A stretch of 64,000 nucleotides of DNA from a virus. The stretch is from IMG/VR virus record IMGVR_UViG_3300009594_000009, positions 1-64,000 of that record; one strand, given 5' to 3'. This document shows, piece by piece, positions 1-8,839 of this stretch (position 1 is its first letter; every line of letters begins with the position of its first letter). Under the pieces are notes generated by a model. It ran no database searches. It saw nothing but the letters and a program-made list of their open reading frames with translations, and was not told the DNA's origin. The position numbers and the translations under genes were made by a program.

Positions 1-9
1 CGATCCATA

Positions 10-1014
10 TCATCCTCTCACATAGTTTTTCATACCAATTGAAGCGAAATAGGGGTCACCGTATATTCTGAACTCGTCCTGTAGAGGAACGCCGGTCTTA
101 ACCGATTCCTTCAACATGATTTCAACCATGCCATTACGAGCCGAAATGTAATCCACCCTACTTAGAATACCAGCTTCAACCGACTGAACCGGCTTGAATG
201 ATCCCCATTCAGGTAAACCATGATGGCTGGCGATACAGTGGAGTACCTCGTCAACGAACTCCTTTTTGACGGACCCAGACTTTAGTGACCTGAAATGCTG
301 ATCGACCAAGCTCATGCCATAGTAGATGTGCCCGATAGATTTCTCGGTGCTTAGCTGTTGGGATATACCCACTTTGTTGATATAGTAAGTTTCTACCTTG
401 CCGATGTCGTGTAAAATGGCACTGGCGTAAAGCACGTCTTTGTTGATGAAGCTATACTTGGGCAAACTGATTTCAACAACCGCCCTCACCAGAGCCAGAA
501 CCTCGGCGGTATGTACAATCAACCCGCCCTGATAACTGTGATGGACCTTCGTGGCTGCCGGGCAAGCCCTAAACTTCTCTTTATCCAAACGTCCCAGGCA
601 CCCTATGGCAAAATTGTGGTGAACCCTTTCGTCCCAGAAAGAACTATCAGCTATCAAATCCAGTGCCGCTCCGATAGCCTCGTCGCTGGCCTTTTCAACC
701 TCACAAATGGCAACGGCATCCTGGGGAACTAGATTAAACAATTCCTCACGAGTAGTCCTACCAAACCCCTCAATGACGATGTTGCCACGCTCAGCCATAT
801 TGTCTTGAAAAGAAGACACCAATATCACATCGCCGATATGGGGAAATTTCGGATTAGCCGCTACGTCATCTGGGGCATTCCACATGAAAGCCTTGATGTT
901 GCCAACCTTGGTCTTCAACAGGACTTGCCAGAACACCTTGCCGTTTTTGGCTACTCTTTTCTCTTCCTCTATGACTAATGCATATAAAGGAACCGGTATT
1001 ACTATACCTCCCAT
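10..1014 (-). CDS. YhaM-like 3'-5' exoribonuclease (OB fold + HD domain)
   Basis: 334 residues. Residues 1-90 look like an OB fold. An HD-type metal-binding domain follows, with a histidine in LIVHTAEV near 168, the LHDIGK doublet near 202 and a later SHHG. This order is typical of the YhaM/CBF1 family, which degrades single-stranded RNA or DNA from the 3' end. ATG 1014 is preceded by GGGAG. It is divergent from the small gene at 1044. Nuclease activity is inferred from family membership. A plain HD phosphohydrolase is the alternative. Confidence 0.75.
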   Translation of the reverse strand: MGGIVIPVPLYALVIEEEKRVAKNGKVFWQVLLKTKVGNIKAFMWNAPDDVAANPKFPHIGDVILVSSFQDNMAERGNIVIEGFGRTTREELFNLVPQDAVAICEVEKASDEAIGAALDLIADSSFWDERVHHNFAIGCLGRLDKEKFRACPAATKVHHSYQGGLIVHTAEVLALVRAVVEISLPKYSFINKDVLYASAILHDIGKVETYYINKVGISQQLSTEKSIGHIYYGMSLVDQHFRSLKSGSVKKEFVDEVLHCIASHHGLPEWGSFKPVQSVEAGILSRVDYISARNGMVEIMLKESVKTGVPLQDEFRIYGDPYFASIGMKNYVRG

Positions 1015-1043
1015 AAAACTCCCTTCATTCTCTAAATACCTTC

Positions 1044-1478
1044 ATGTACTACGACCTCTGGTTGAAACTGGAATCCCTTCTAGTCCCTGGATTAAACGAG
1101 AAAGAAAGACACGATCTTGCTGGTCTAGATGAGATGTCGCCAGAAGAACAGGCTAGACTAGATATTAGGCTACACATGGCAGCCCTGCAACCCGGCGAGG
1201 ACCGCTTCGACTCTAATGACCAGCGGCTCCTGGCCGACGACATATCCAGAACCAAACTGAGATTCATCAACCTCCTGAAAGATCAAAACGCCGACCCCCA
1301 AGAAGTAAAAGATGTGATTCGCCTACTGAAACGAGACATCCGATCTCACTTAGATAATCTGGGGATGCCTTCTGAGGAGTACGGGTCCAAGGCTTGGCAC
1401 CAAACTTGGATCAGGGTGTACGAAAACTGGATCAATCTTCTTTCTCGACTCCTAGCTTCTGGAGGGTCTTCGTCGTAG
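1044..1478 (+). CDS. Hypothetical protein with FKxWL-like N-terminus
   Basis: 144 residues, not recognised. The start YYDLWLKLES resembles the short aromatic/leucine N-terminal motif seen on several other proteins here, for example at 41409, 43176 and 46232. The rest is charged and mostly helical in appearance and ends in a glycine/serine tail. It ends in TAG and overlaps the 3' end of the convergent hldE-like gene by about 45 bases. If the motif is a capsid-targeting signal as in T4, this would be a packaged head protein, but that is inference. Confidence 0.6.
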   Translation: MYYDLWLKLESLLVPGLNEKERHDLAGLDEMSPEEQARLDIRLHMAALQPGEDRFDSNDQRLLADDISRTKLRFINLLKDQNADPQEVKDVIRLLKRDIRSHLDNLGMPSEEYGSKAWHQTWIRVYENWINLLSRLLASGGSSS

Positions 1479-2844
1479 AGAGTCCCTCTACCAAATCAAA
1501 TATCCTGACATCCTCTACCAAGTCCGAGCCGACCACCGCCCCTTTCCAATCAGAGCCTTTCACAAGTACATCTGGCTGAATCTGTTTGATCGTCTCGTAG
1601 GGCGTCTCCTCCTCGAAAGAGATTACGAAATCAACACAGTCCAATCCAGCCAACATCGACATACGATCACACAAGTTGTTGATTGGTCGGCCTTCGCCCT
1701 TGAGCCTAGAAACACTTTCGTCACTGTTAACCGCAACCACCAGAGCGTCCCCTTGGCACTTTGCGAACTTCAACATTTCTAGGTGCCCACGATGTAGTAT
1801 ATCAAAACAACCATTCGTAAACACCACCTTGCCTGGATACTCGCTCAAGAACTCCTTGGAAACCAATTTGGCAGCGTGAGGGTCTATATGTCTCTTCAAC
1901 TCATGAGGCGTGATCGGTTTGTTATAGTGCTTCTGAACATATACCGCCCCGGCCTCATATGCCAACTCAACGGCATCTACCACATCCATCATCCGGCCAA
2001 GGCCCATCGCCAAGAAAGCCATAAAGCAATCACCCGCACCTATCACACTCTCGGCTGATACCTTGGTGTGAGGAATGTACTCAAATTCCCTGTCAGCTAC
2101 CTTGCCTACTAGTCCGTCACCGCCCATCGTGATAACCGCAGCCATACAATGGGTCGTTTCCATGATTTTGTCGGCTTGCTTGAGCCAATCGCTTTCACCA
2201 GTTAGTTCCTTGGCCTCCTTGTAATTAGGTTTCAACAACGTGCAACCATACCACCGATTCAACGGCCCCTTCTTGGGGTCCACCAACTTGATTGGCACGT
2301 TCGGAAATTGCTTGGCAGCCCAAGGAAAACTATTACAGAACAATCCCTTGTTGTAATCAGAGAATATAATGACTTCATGCGATGTAGCACAATATCTGTC
2401 GAACAACTCCTGCTGGAGTCGGTGTAGTTGATCTACATCCAACCCATAATTATCCTTTTCTACATCCCAGCGACACAGCGGGAATTGTCCCTGATAGAAC
2501 CGCCTTTTCACAGGAACTAGACAGCGTGGAGGCAATAGTACGCAATTAGATGTGTCGATGCCATTGGCTTCTAGGACATCGTGGCTGCGATGGTCCAAGA
2601 AGCCAAACAATTTGACCTTGGTGTTGAAGTATTTGAATTGGGCACAAACATTACCGGCCCCACCGGGCAAAGAAGCGGTGGGGCTGTGATCCAATGATCG
2701 GAGGACCGGGATGGGGAATTCTGGGCTGACCCGGTTGGCGTCTACAGTAAAGTATTCATCTACCATCACGTCGCCAACGACGGTGACTTCTATCGGCCCT
2801 TCCTTCTGGTCTTCTGCCAGAAAACGTAATGCATGGCTCATCAT
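1432..2844 (-). CDS. hldE: HldE-like heptose-7-phosphate kinase / heptose-1-phosphate adenylyltransferase
   Basis: 470 residues, the usual length for bifunctional HldE (RfaE). The N-terminal two thirds form a PfkB-type sugar kinase (VVGDVMVDEY start, late GAGDCF motif). The last ~135 residues form a nucleotidyltransferase with FTNGCFDILHRGH, containing the HxGH signature. In bacteria HldE makes ADP-heptose precursors for LPS core. A GT9 heptosyltransferase-like gene lies at 13532-14608, so the phage may transfer heptose onto its own proteins or alter host LPS. Both domains look intact. Substrate specificity is inferred. Confidence 0.88.
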   Translation of the reverse strand: MMSHALRFLAEDQKEGPIEVTVVGDVMVDEYFTVDANRVSPEFPIPVLRSLDHSPTASLPGGAGNVCAQFKYFNTKVKLFGFLDHRSHDVLEANGIDTSNCVLLPPRCLVPVKRRFYQGQFPLCRWDVEKDNYGLDVDQLHRLQQELFDRYCATSHEVIIFSDYNKGLFCNSFPWAAKQFPNVPIKLVDPKKGPLNRWYGCTLLKPNYKEAKELTGESDWLKQADKIMETTHCMAAVITMGGDGLVGKVADREFEYIPHTKVSAESVIGAGDCFMAFLAMGLGRMMDVVDAVELAYEAGAVYVQKHYNKPITPHELKRHIDPHAAKLVSKEFLSEYPGKVVFTNGCFDILHRGHLEMLKFAKCQGDALVVAVNSDESVSRLKGEGRPINNLCDRMSMLAGLDCVDFVISFEEETPYETIKQIQPDVLVKGSDWKGAVVGSDLVEDVRIFDLVEGLSTTKTLQKLGVEKED

Positions 2845-2866
2845 GCCCTATTAGAGTTGGTAGAGG

Positions 2867-3427
2867 TCAATTTACTACGGTCGTCCTGACCAATTTGATG
2901 ACCTGTAGGGCGTCCTCAACCGCCGTGTGGGTGACTTCTGAATCCTTATTGGCTCTCTTCAAACATTCCTCTAGCCCAGGCATTGCCTTGTCTTTACTGG
3001 GGTCCAAGAACAAGATGGCCGGGTCGATGAAACGATGATGTAGTTTGACACGGCTGTAAAAACTAGGCAGCTTGGCAAGAAACTTGTTATCGAAGCCGCC
3101 AAAGTTATTACCTGCCACGTTCAATTTGGCGTCAGGATCATGCCCCTGACATACTAACCACTTGGCGAATTCTTCGCCCAGGGCGGTTTCATGAACGTAC
3201 TTGAATGGCGGTTCTAGTTTGGCTATACGCCGGAATATCTCTGCGTGCATCGCTAAGGCGTATGGCTCGCCGACATAGATGTTGTGGAGAACATAGGCGT
3301 GGAACCTGGGGAGCAAATCTAGCGGTCTGAGGTCATTCAGATCATCTAGTACCGCTCCGAATTCGATGACTTGACAATACTTATCATTTAGACCGGTTGT
3401 TTCGATGTCGATAGACGCATACTTCAT
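2867..3427 (-). CDS. DEDDh-type 3'-5' exonuclease
   Basis: 186 residues. Exo I reads SIDIETTGL at residues 4-12, Exo II is around NNFGGFDNKFL, and Exo III is HTAVEDAL near the C-terminus. This is the DEDDh set of DnaQ and oligoribonuclease proteins. It is a stand-alone exonuclease, consistent with the PolA encoded at 36170-37477 lacking an obvious proofreading domain. ATG 3427 has GGAGAG upstream. RNase T or oligoribonuclease activity is possible. Confidence 0.82.
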   Translation of the reverse strand: MKYASIDIETTGLNDKYCQVIEFGAVLDDLNDLRPLDLLPRFHAYVLHNIYVGEPYALAMHAEIFRRIAKLEPPFKYVHETALGEEFAKWLVCQGHDPDAKLNVAGNNFGGFDNKFLAKLPSFYSRVKLHHRFIDPAILFLDPSKDKAMPGLEECLKRANKDSEVTHTAVEDALQVIKLVRTTVVN

Positions 3428-3468
3428 AGCTTCTCTCCAGACGGGAAATGTAGAAAGAAGCTAACAAA

Positions 3469-3503
3469 AAAACACCGCCCTGGCAAGAGCCAGGGCGGTG
3501 TTT
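3469..3503 (-). terminator. Intrinsic terminator
   Basis: A GC-rich perfect hairpin with loop AAGA, followed on the minus strand by a run of T. It lies just below the end of the thymidylate synthase operon, between the small broken gene and the exonuclease gene. Confidence 0.85.
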
Positions 3504-3521
3504 GTAGTCTAGCGGCCCGAA

Positions 3522-3768
3522 TCAAATCGGACAGGTGCCACCTTCGCACTCGTCTTTCTTCTTCTCACCTTCCTCATCCTCTTCTTCGGGCGGCGGTTCC
3601 TTGCCTTGCTGGATGGCAAACAATTGATTGAGCATCTTGCCCAATTCCTTGTTCCATTTCCGGCTCTGCGTATAGTCACGAAGTTTTTGGGCCTGTTCTT
3701 TGTCCGACTCTGAAGTTCTTCCCAGATATCGTCCACGAGTCTACCTTTTTGCCCGAACCTGCCAACAT
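3522..3768 (-). pseudogene. Small acidic-tailed gene coupled to thyA, frameshifted
   Basis: ATG 3768 overlaps the thymidylate synthase stop as TGATG. The opening frame (MLAGSGKKVDSWT) soon stops. Coding character then moves through two other frames and ends in QKLRDYTQSRKWNKELG and a Glu/Lys-rich tail with GGTCPI at 3522. About 80 residues would result if two shifts were corrected. Function is not recognised. Decay and sequence error both remain possible. Confidence 0.5.
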
Positions 3769-5726
3769 CAAACGGCTACGGGGATTTTGATCTTCGGCTG
3801 GGGCTTATACCCGACTACCTCAAAACTGTCCATAGTGTAGGAGAAAATATCAAGAGCGGCCTTGATGACGAGTTTTGGAGAATCTGGTTTCGGCCTTCGC
3901 AGGTATTCCTCCACCGCTTCCATCTGGTTCAGATAGATGTGGCTATCCACCGTGGAGTGAACAAACTCATGCGGCGTGTAGCCGGTTTGTTGAGCCAGCA
4001 TCATCGTCAAGGCCGAGTAAAAAGCGATGTTGAAAGGCACCCCAATCGGGAAGTCACACGACCGCTGGGTGAGCATCCCGCTGAGCCTGCCTTTATCCGG
4101 GTCCACAAATACCTGATACGTGTAATGACAATTGTGATTTAGAAAGTTATTGGCGGTATAAGTATGCGAACCTTCTACCGACAAATTGTGTACCTCTGGC
4201 TCGGAGACCTCACCGATGAAACCCTCCGTCACGTCCTCCACTCTAATCCAAAGCAAATCTCCTTCCTTGATATATGGAATGCCTGTATGAAATTGCCTTC
4301 GTGACTCGCTCTTTTTAACGATCAGCGTATAAAGATCACACTGATTGACAAGCCTTCCTTGGATGATTTTCTTCTTTTTCCGCTTGAAGTGGTAGATCGC
4401 CGCTCTTTCTCCCAACTTCCAGAATATGGACTGCATCCCAAGGGCCAATTTGGGCGAGGTAGTGGTAAAATGCCAATACCTTCCATTAGAACAACCATCA
4501 CTGTCGTAGTATCCTTCCACCAGCTTCTCCAGACACTCAATCGGGGCATCCAGTATCCATCTAGGAATGTCTTTGTTGTGTGCCCGATGTCCTAGAGTTC
4601 TGAGTATGGGTGCCCATTTTTCACTGCGAGTCTCAAAAGTCGAACAGGACTCCCCTTCACCTTTCTTGCGAGAGATTTTTATGGACTTTCGGATCATCGG
4701 CAAAATATATTCTTCGTCTTCTGCCGCTATAGCAAAAGATATACGAGAGCTATTTTTAGAGGCCCATCCATCGCCCAAGAAATAACCCATCATGTACCAA
4801 TCATCCGGCGACGAAATCTCAAAATCGGTCTTTTTGGCATACTGATTGACGTAGATGTGTTCTTTGAATACCGGCAGCTTGCTCTCGGTGTTTAACCGCA
4901 TAGCCACATAATCACCCTTCTGCACTGTGCTGGCCGGAACATACCCTCGCCCACGAACTAAGAAAGGATGATTTGGAGTACATCTCACTGGAAGACCACG
5001 ACTATAAGCCATAGTCAACAAAATCCCCTTGCCTGAATAGGGCGTAATAAAATTCTCGGTCACTGACTGCCAGCCACCAGATGACCAAACTAGATCACCC
5101 GCCTTCACATCTTCAATAACTCGATATCCTTTATCGGTTTGCACAAAAGTGCCCTTCACAAAACACGGCGGGAGACGCATTTTATCGGTATCCCTCGGAT
5201 TCCACAGAGAAAAAAGGATGCGGCGACAATCCGGCTGCGTCTTGATGCGGTTGACCATCCAGGCGAGTTGGTCGAACCCTCCAAAGCCATACATACTATA
5301 AGGTAAATCGCCAAAATCAGTACATGGGTCTACCTCGGTGTCTTGGGTAAACTCCCTGCCGCCGATGCCGTTGCCATAGAAGCCATTGAAATGTCGAAGT
5401 TGGAAACCATAGACAGGACCGAAAGAACCAGGAGCGTAGCCATGTTTCTTCTCGAAAGCCTCATCTACCCAGGGCGTCCAGATATTGACTCCCAATTTTT
5501 GCAAATCCTTGTTGTTGGTACTGCCACTTAGAAACCAAAGTAGTTCAGCGAAAACGGCCTTGTGCGGAATCTCACGTCCGGTGAGTAGAGGGAAGCCCTC
5601 GGAGATGTTGTAGCGGGATAGAATACCGAAAACGGCTATAGTCCCGACGCCGGTTCGATTGGTCTTCTTGACGCCGGTGCTAATGATCTGGTGCAGGGCG
5701 TCGTCATAGGGTCGAAGCAAGTACAT
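3768..5726 (-). CDS. thyA: Thymidylate synthase interrupted by an intein
   Basis: 652 residues as translated. Residues 1-187 and 533-652 together give a ThyA of about 307 residues that methylates dUMP to dTMP. The N-extein has NRTGVGTI and the C-extein has RSCDFPIGVPFN and HIYLNQ. The intein sits between LPP and CHY, so its +1 nucleophile is the ThyA catalytic cysteine, and the enzyme is inactive until splicing. Together with dCMP deaminase, dNMP kinase and carbamoyltransferase it suggests phage-driven dTTP supply. No lesion is seen. Confidence 0.95.
   Translation of the reverse strand: MYLLRPYDDALHQIISTGVKKTNRTGVGTIAVFGILSRYNISEGFPLLTGREIPHKAVFAELLWFLSGSTNNKDLQKLGVNIWTPWVDEAFEKKHGYAPGSFGPVYGFQLRHFNGFYGNGIGGREFTQDTEVDPCTDFGDLPYSMYGFGGFDQLAWMVNRIKTQPDCRRILFSLWNPRDTDKMRLPPCFVKGTFVQTDKGYRVIEDVKAGDLVWSSGGWQSVTENFITPYSGKGILLTMAYSRGLPVRCTPNHPFLVRGRGYVPASTVQKGDYVAMRLNTESKLPVFKEHIYVNQYAKKTDFEISSPDDWYMMGYFLGDGWASKNSSRISFAIAAEDEEYILPMIRKSIKISRKKGEGESCSTFETRSEKWAPILRTLGHRAHNKDIPRWILDAPIECLEKLVEGYYDSDGCSNGRYWHFTTTSPKLALGMQSIFWKLGERAAIYHFKRKKKKIIQGRLVNQCDLYTLIVKKSESRRQFHTGIPYIKEGDLLWIRVEDVTEGFIGEVSEPEVHNLSVEGSHTYTANNFLNHNCHYTYQVFVDPDKGRLSGMLTQRSCDFPIGVPFNIAFYSALTMMLAQQTGYTPHEFVHSTVDSHIYLNQMEAVEEYLRRPKPDSPKLVIKAALDIFSYTMDSFEVVGYKPQPKIKIPVAV
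4131..5165 (-). other. Intein with LAGLIDADG homing endonuclease in ThyA
   Basis: About 345 residues. It begins at Cys188 (CFVKGTFVQT), has a block-B-like CTPNHPFLV, and ends in NFLNHN before the extein Cys. The two LAGLIDADG-like helices are MGYFLGDGWAS and LVEGYYDSDG, each keeping an acidic residue, so the endonuclease may be active. The block G ending HN followed by Cys is canonical for a class 1 intein. Confidence 0.93.
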
Positions 5727-5727
5727 T

Positions 5728-6299
5728 TTATAAACTCCTAGCTTTGCGGATTTCTTCTAGCACTGGAGCTAGAAGCATCATTTCGTCGTAGGTAAAGAAA
5801 TCATTCTTCACCATGTTACACTGACGGCAATAAGGGACTACATTATCGGATGTATACCCGATAAAGTTATCTTTGCGGTCCAATCCAATGCCGGTGGAGT
5901 TTAACACGCCTTTGCAATAATGGCAATGCCCAGAAATCAGTTCGGTGTACTCTGCCTCTGAAATAGTCCACCAAGCCTCCCTCGCTTCTTGGTGGTTCTG
6001 CATCGAGCATTTGCAAAACGTGTGTGAGGGATTCTCATAAGTTCGCAGGTAATTATAGAACGACATGATTTACAATAGGCATCACACAAACCGGTTCCGT
6101 TTCGCTTTCTAACGGTGAACTCGTCTAATGCTTTCTGGTCGCCATACTTGCCACAGACCTTAGAATCTGCACCTTGCTTTCTCTTGCCTAGCTCGTAGCA
6201 TTTTCTAGAGCAGAACTTGCCTTTTCCTTTAGCCAGCAAAAACTCGTAGGTATAAAAAGGAGTGCCACAATGTTTGCAATTCAGTTCTACTTTCATCAT
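5728..6299 (-). pseudogene. Zinc-ribbon HNH endonuclease, split by a frameshift
   Basis: The upstream frame (start 6299/6296) has zinc-ribbon pairs CKHCGTPF and KFCSRKC, then CKSC. The downstream frame carries the HNH part: CHYCKG, IGLDRKDNFIGYTSDNVV and PYCRQCN. Homing HNH proteins of phages usually join these parts in one frame, so a single-base shift near 6060 probably splits the gene. The downstream ORF has its own ATG at 6066, so two separate polypeptides are possible. It lies directly upstream of thyA. Confidence 0.65.
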
Positions 6300-6314
6300 C
6301 GTACCAATAAAAAA

Positions 6315-6334
6315 GGCCAGCATTTCTGCTGGCC
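6315..6334 (-). terminator. Intrinsic terminator after tRNA-like sequence
   Basis: GGCCAGCA/TGCTGGCC hairpin with a 4-base loop. On the minus strand it is followed by six T. It begins directly after the T-arm/acceptor-like sequence at 6338. Confidence 0.8.
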
Positions 6335-6337
6335 GAG

Positions 6338-6478
6338 ACACCCATGTGGGAATCGAACCCACCTATGCCTTTTTGGGTGGTGTGAGAATTCATTGTGACC
6401 CTCATTCCGCAAATTGTACCCTTTCGGGCGTGTAGTCTTCAGATCACGGTCGGCTTCTCAAAACCGCTGGCATTGGTG
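6338..6478 (-). other. tRNA-like sequence, probably interrupted or degenerate
   Basis: The 3' part has a perfect T-arm (GTGGG, TTCGATT, CCCAC) and an acceptor strand ATGGGTG. A 5' strand CACCAAT about 140 bases away pairs with one mismatch. A D-arm-like stretch and a CCCGAAAGGG hairpin lie between them, but no clean anticodon stem is seen. The length is about 50 bases too long for a class II tRNA. It could be a tRNA with an insertion or a relic. Confidence 0.35.
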
Positions 6479-6599
6479 TGCCAAGTGAACATAATTTAGT
6501 AATATAAATCTAGCACGTATCAAAGCAAGTGTCAAACATACTTTCAATCATCTAGTTCTCTAGTCTGCCGCAGTCACTCACTTTTCTACACAATCCAAG

Positions 6600-6875
6600 T
6601 TACCATATAGTAGTAGGCTGGTCAACACTTTTGCCGGAATTTTTTTGGTAGGTACATTTTTGGCTAATCCCCATCGACTGAACCGGCACATCGGCTTTAG
6701 GAATTTCCCTGGAAGGCTCAACCCACACGTTTTTGTAGACAGCCCTCTTGTACCTTCATGTGACTTCAATTGTACACAACTCACTGGAAGAGTAATCTAG
6801 CTCACCAAAGTAAATTGATATCGGCCACGCTTCTTCAAAGGTCCATTCTTCCAATGGTTTCATGACACAGCACAT
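6600..6875 (-). pseudogene. Remnant of a T4 gp19-like tail tube protein
   Basis: Starts at ATG 6875, overlapping the previous stop as TGATG. It reads WTFEEAWPISIYFGELDYSS and then CTIEVT, an in-frame TGA at 6756-6758, and RYKRAVYKNVWVEP to TAA at 6600. The WPxSI...LDYSSSE...EVTxRY pattern resembles the C-terminal part of contractile-tail tube proteins. The N-terminal part is absent. The family call is from memory of the pattern and moderate. The in-frame stop truncates the reading frame to 39 residues. Confidence 0.45.
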
Positions 6876-7244
6876 CAGGCCCATCCCCAGGTGCTATTCC
6901 CGCACTTAGGGCAGGTATAGTCAGGAACTAGGAAACACAGCTTGATCGTTCCGACTTTGGCTAGGTCGTACTGTTCTTCAGGTTTCTTGTTTGGATCAGT
7001 TAATTCGTATAGACTCGCAATAATAGAAAAAAAGGTCTTTGATCTCTTCGTCTGTGACATCGAAGTAGGTTACTGTAATCTATTCCCAATCCGACTTACC
7101 TGGAATCCAGGCTTTGGCGTCTAGGAAGTTCTTTTCGGTCTCCTCGATGTTCATCAGCGAACGTGCATTTACCTTGGCGTAGATCGGCTGAGTTTTTCCG
7201 CACGGAAAGTCAGCTTCACACGTCCAGCGAAACTTTCTAGACAT
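6875..7244 (-). pseudogene. Small zinc-knuckle phage protein with in-frame TAG and frameshift
   Basis: Starts MSRKFRWTCEADFPCGK at 7244 and runs to KSDWE, a TAG at 7080-7082, then continues in frame as ITVTYFDVTDEEIKDLF. At a run of seven T the coding signal moves to the frame of SIIASLYELTDPNKKP and ends with CPKCGNSTWGWA at 6875. The whole would be about 122 residues with a CxxC pair. Function is not recognised. Two independent lesions argue that it is inactive or mis-sequenced. Confidence 0.55.
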
Positions 7245-7287
7245 AGAATCTTCATTAAATGAAATTAGATGTGTGAATGGAGAAGTG

Positions 7288-7704
7288 TTATAGATCGAGC
7301 CGCATGGCGTTGCACCAATTGCGGAATCCAAATTGTTCGTAGAAGGGAACAAGGTCAAGGTTGCAGTCTAGAATCAACTTGTAGCAACCCAAAGACATGC
7401 CTACCATGATAAGATATTCTACAAGAGCCTTGCCTATTCCACGGCCTTGATACTCTTTCTGAACGGCCACATCTTCGATGTGGCCTACTTTGCCACCTGC
7501 GTGTATGAACTTGGTTTCGACCAACAGGCTAGCTGTGCCGACAACTTTGCCATCAACGACGGCAACGTAGATTTGTGTCTTTGCCGCCACTTGCAAGTAG
7601 ATGTCTAGTGCTTCGTCAAACGAGAGTTGTGGATCGGAAAGGGATTTCAGGCTATCTAGTAAACCATTGTTCAAATCTGAGATAATCGCTTCACGAATTT
7701 CCAT
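7288..7704 (-). CDS. GNAT-family N-acetyltransferase
   Basis: 138 residues. Typical GNAT features are HIEDVAVQKEYQGRGIG, in which QGRGIG is the acetyl-CoA pyrophosphate-binding loop, and the C-terminal FYEQFGF. The substrate cannot be told. The start at ATG 7704 overlaps the stop of the 7691-7873 gene. Intact. Confidence 0.88.
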   Translation of the reverse strand: MEIREAIISDLNNGLLDSLKSLSDPQLSFDEALDIYLQVAAKTQIYVAVVDGKVVGTASLLVETKFIHAGGKVGHIEDVAVQKEYQGRGIGKALVEYLIMVGMSLGCYKLILDCNLDLVPFYEQFGFRNWCNAMRLDL

Positions 7705-7873
7705 TGCGTTTCTTCTTGAAGAACGGGTCTTCCTCGCCCCAGAACGGCAGTCGCATCCTGCGAACTAGTCCCGGTATCACCGGACGTGCAAAACCAGCAA
7801 TACACGCTGTACTCGTGGCATTTTCGTTCTTCTCTCTTTGAGAGAGCCAGTCTTTGAAGTCTAACTTTATCAT
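7691..7873 (-). CDS. Small protein with FKxWL N-terminus
   Basis: 60 residues beginning MIKLDFKDWLSQREKN, so it carries the shared N-terminal motif. The rest is basic (RRMRLPFWGEEDPFFKKKR) and not recognised. Its ATG overlaps the stop of the upstream gene as ATGA, so translation is coupled. The motif suggests a capsid-internal or virion protein by analogy to T4 internal proteins (inference). Confidence 0.6.
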   Translation of the reverse strand: MIKLDFKDWLSQREKNENATSTACIAGFARPVIPGLVRRMRLPFWGEEDPFFKKKRNGNS

Positions 7874-8331
7874 GCTGGTGGTGCCCCTGGTGCTAAAAAC
7901 CCAGCAGACATGAGATCGTCTACTGATGGATTAGCTGGGTTTCCTCCCGCTGCTTTGACTTTCTCTGGGTCTACCTTAATGACGAAAACAGAGGTATCTA
8001 TGTCGGTTCCTTGTGGCATTGTCATGTAGCCCTTGTCAGTCTTCTTGTGTACCTTCTGCCCGTCGAACCCCATAATCTTCATGGGTTTGATCTTAGCTGC
8101 TATGACGTTATTGCCACGAGCAGGATCACGTTCCAAGCTGAGGATACGATATGGGGCAAAGTCGGTAGCAAAACCACCCATATCTGTGTTCAGTCCAATA
8201 TCTGGAACGGCCTTCTTCGCAGCGTCCCACTTGTCCTTTGGAATGTGCAATTCCTCTGGACCGGCGACACTGTAACCGGCTGCGAATTTTTCAGCCTCGT
8301 CTAGATACTCTTTGAACGAGAAGGACTTCAT
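7870..8331 (-). CDS. Hypothetical virion-type protein with CTS-like N-terminus
   Basis: 153 residues from ATG 8331. The start FSFKEYLDEAEKF is the one most like T4 capsid-targeting sequences, which are cut after LxE or IxE: here LDE is followed by A. The frame is open further upstream, but that part is antisense to the plus-strand gene at 8372 and is ignored. The body is not recognised. Confidence 0.7.
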   Translation of the reverse strand: MKSFSFKEYLDEAEKFAAGYSVAGPEELHIPKDKWDAAKKAVPDIGLNTDMGGFATDFAPYRILSLERDPARGNNVIAAKIKPMKIMGFDGQKVHKKTDKGYMTMPQGTDIDTSVFVIKVDPEKVKAAGGNPANPSVDDLMSAGFLAPGAPPA

Positions 8332-8371
8332 GCTTTTATATAGGGGGCTGGTATATACTTTGGAGACAACA

Positions 8372-8839
8372 ATGCAATCGCCTGGATTCTCAGACTTTAG
8401 ATCGCTAATGGACCTGTGGGATGAACAACTAGAAAAACAAGCCCAAGACAAGATACGTTCCATGCTGGAAGTCAACGGGTTCGTGTTCTTCTTCAAGAAG
8501 GACAACGAACTGTTCGCCGCCTCTGAGGATAGTAGGTTGACGTTCGCTAGGATGAAGAACCCAGACGAGGACACCGACAAGGATTGGGGTAAAGACGCCG
8601 CTTTCAAAGGCATCAGCCTCACCAGTGCCCTCCAAGGCGAAAAGAAAGAGAGCATGTTCTATCTAAAAGACTTGAAGAGCATTAAGGTTCTAGACAAGGA
8701 AGATGCTTACAAAGAACTAACCAAATTAGCTCAACAAAAAGGACAAGGTAAGAGGCTTAAAACAGTCCTGACTACCGACGATGACGAATACGATATCGAA
8801 GTACCGGCCAACCAACGACAACTAGGAGACGACGTATGA
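8372..8839 (+). CDS. Hypothetical protein
   Basis: 155 residues from ATG 8372, which has GGA-type spacing from TGGAGAC. It begins FSDFRSLMDLWDEQLEK, a possible distant variant of the FKxWL motif. The middle is NGFVFFFKKDNELFAAS. Its stop overlaps the start of the nuclease at 8836 as ATGA, so the two are probably co-translated. Function unknown. Confidence 0.7.
   Translation: MQSPGFSDFRSLMDLWDEQLEKQAQDKIRSMLEVNGFVFFFKKDNELFAASEDSRLTFARMKNPDEDTDKDWGKDAAFKGISLTSALQGEKKESMFYLKDLKSIKVLDKEDAYKELTKLAQQKGQGKRLKTVLTTDDDEYDIEVPANQRQLGDDV

Noticed and set aside
6338-6490. tmRNA
   Set aside because: A T-arm and acceptor-like end exist, but there is no tag reading frame, no pseudoknot pattern, and the length is far below known tmRNAs.
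8332-8655. Upstream extension of the gene at 7870-8331
   Set aside because: The open frame above ATG 8331 is antisense to the plus-strand gene at 8372, and the 8331 start gives the FKEYL N-terminus shared with other proteins.
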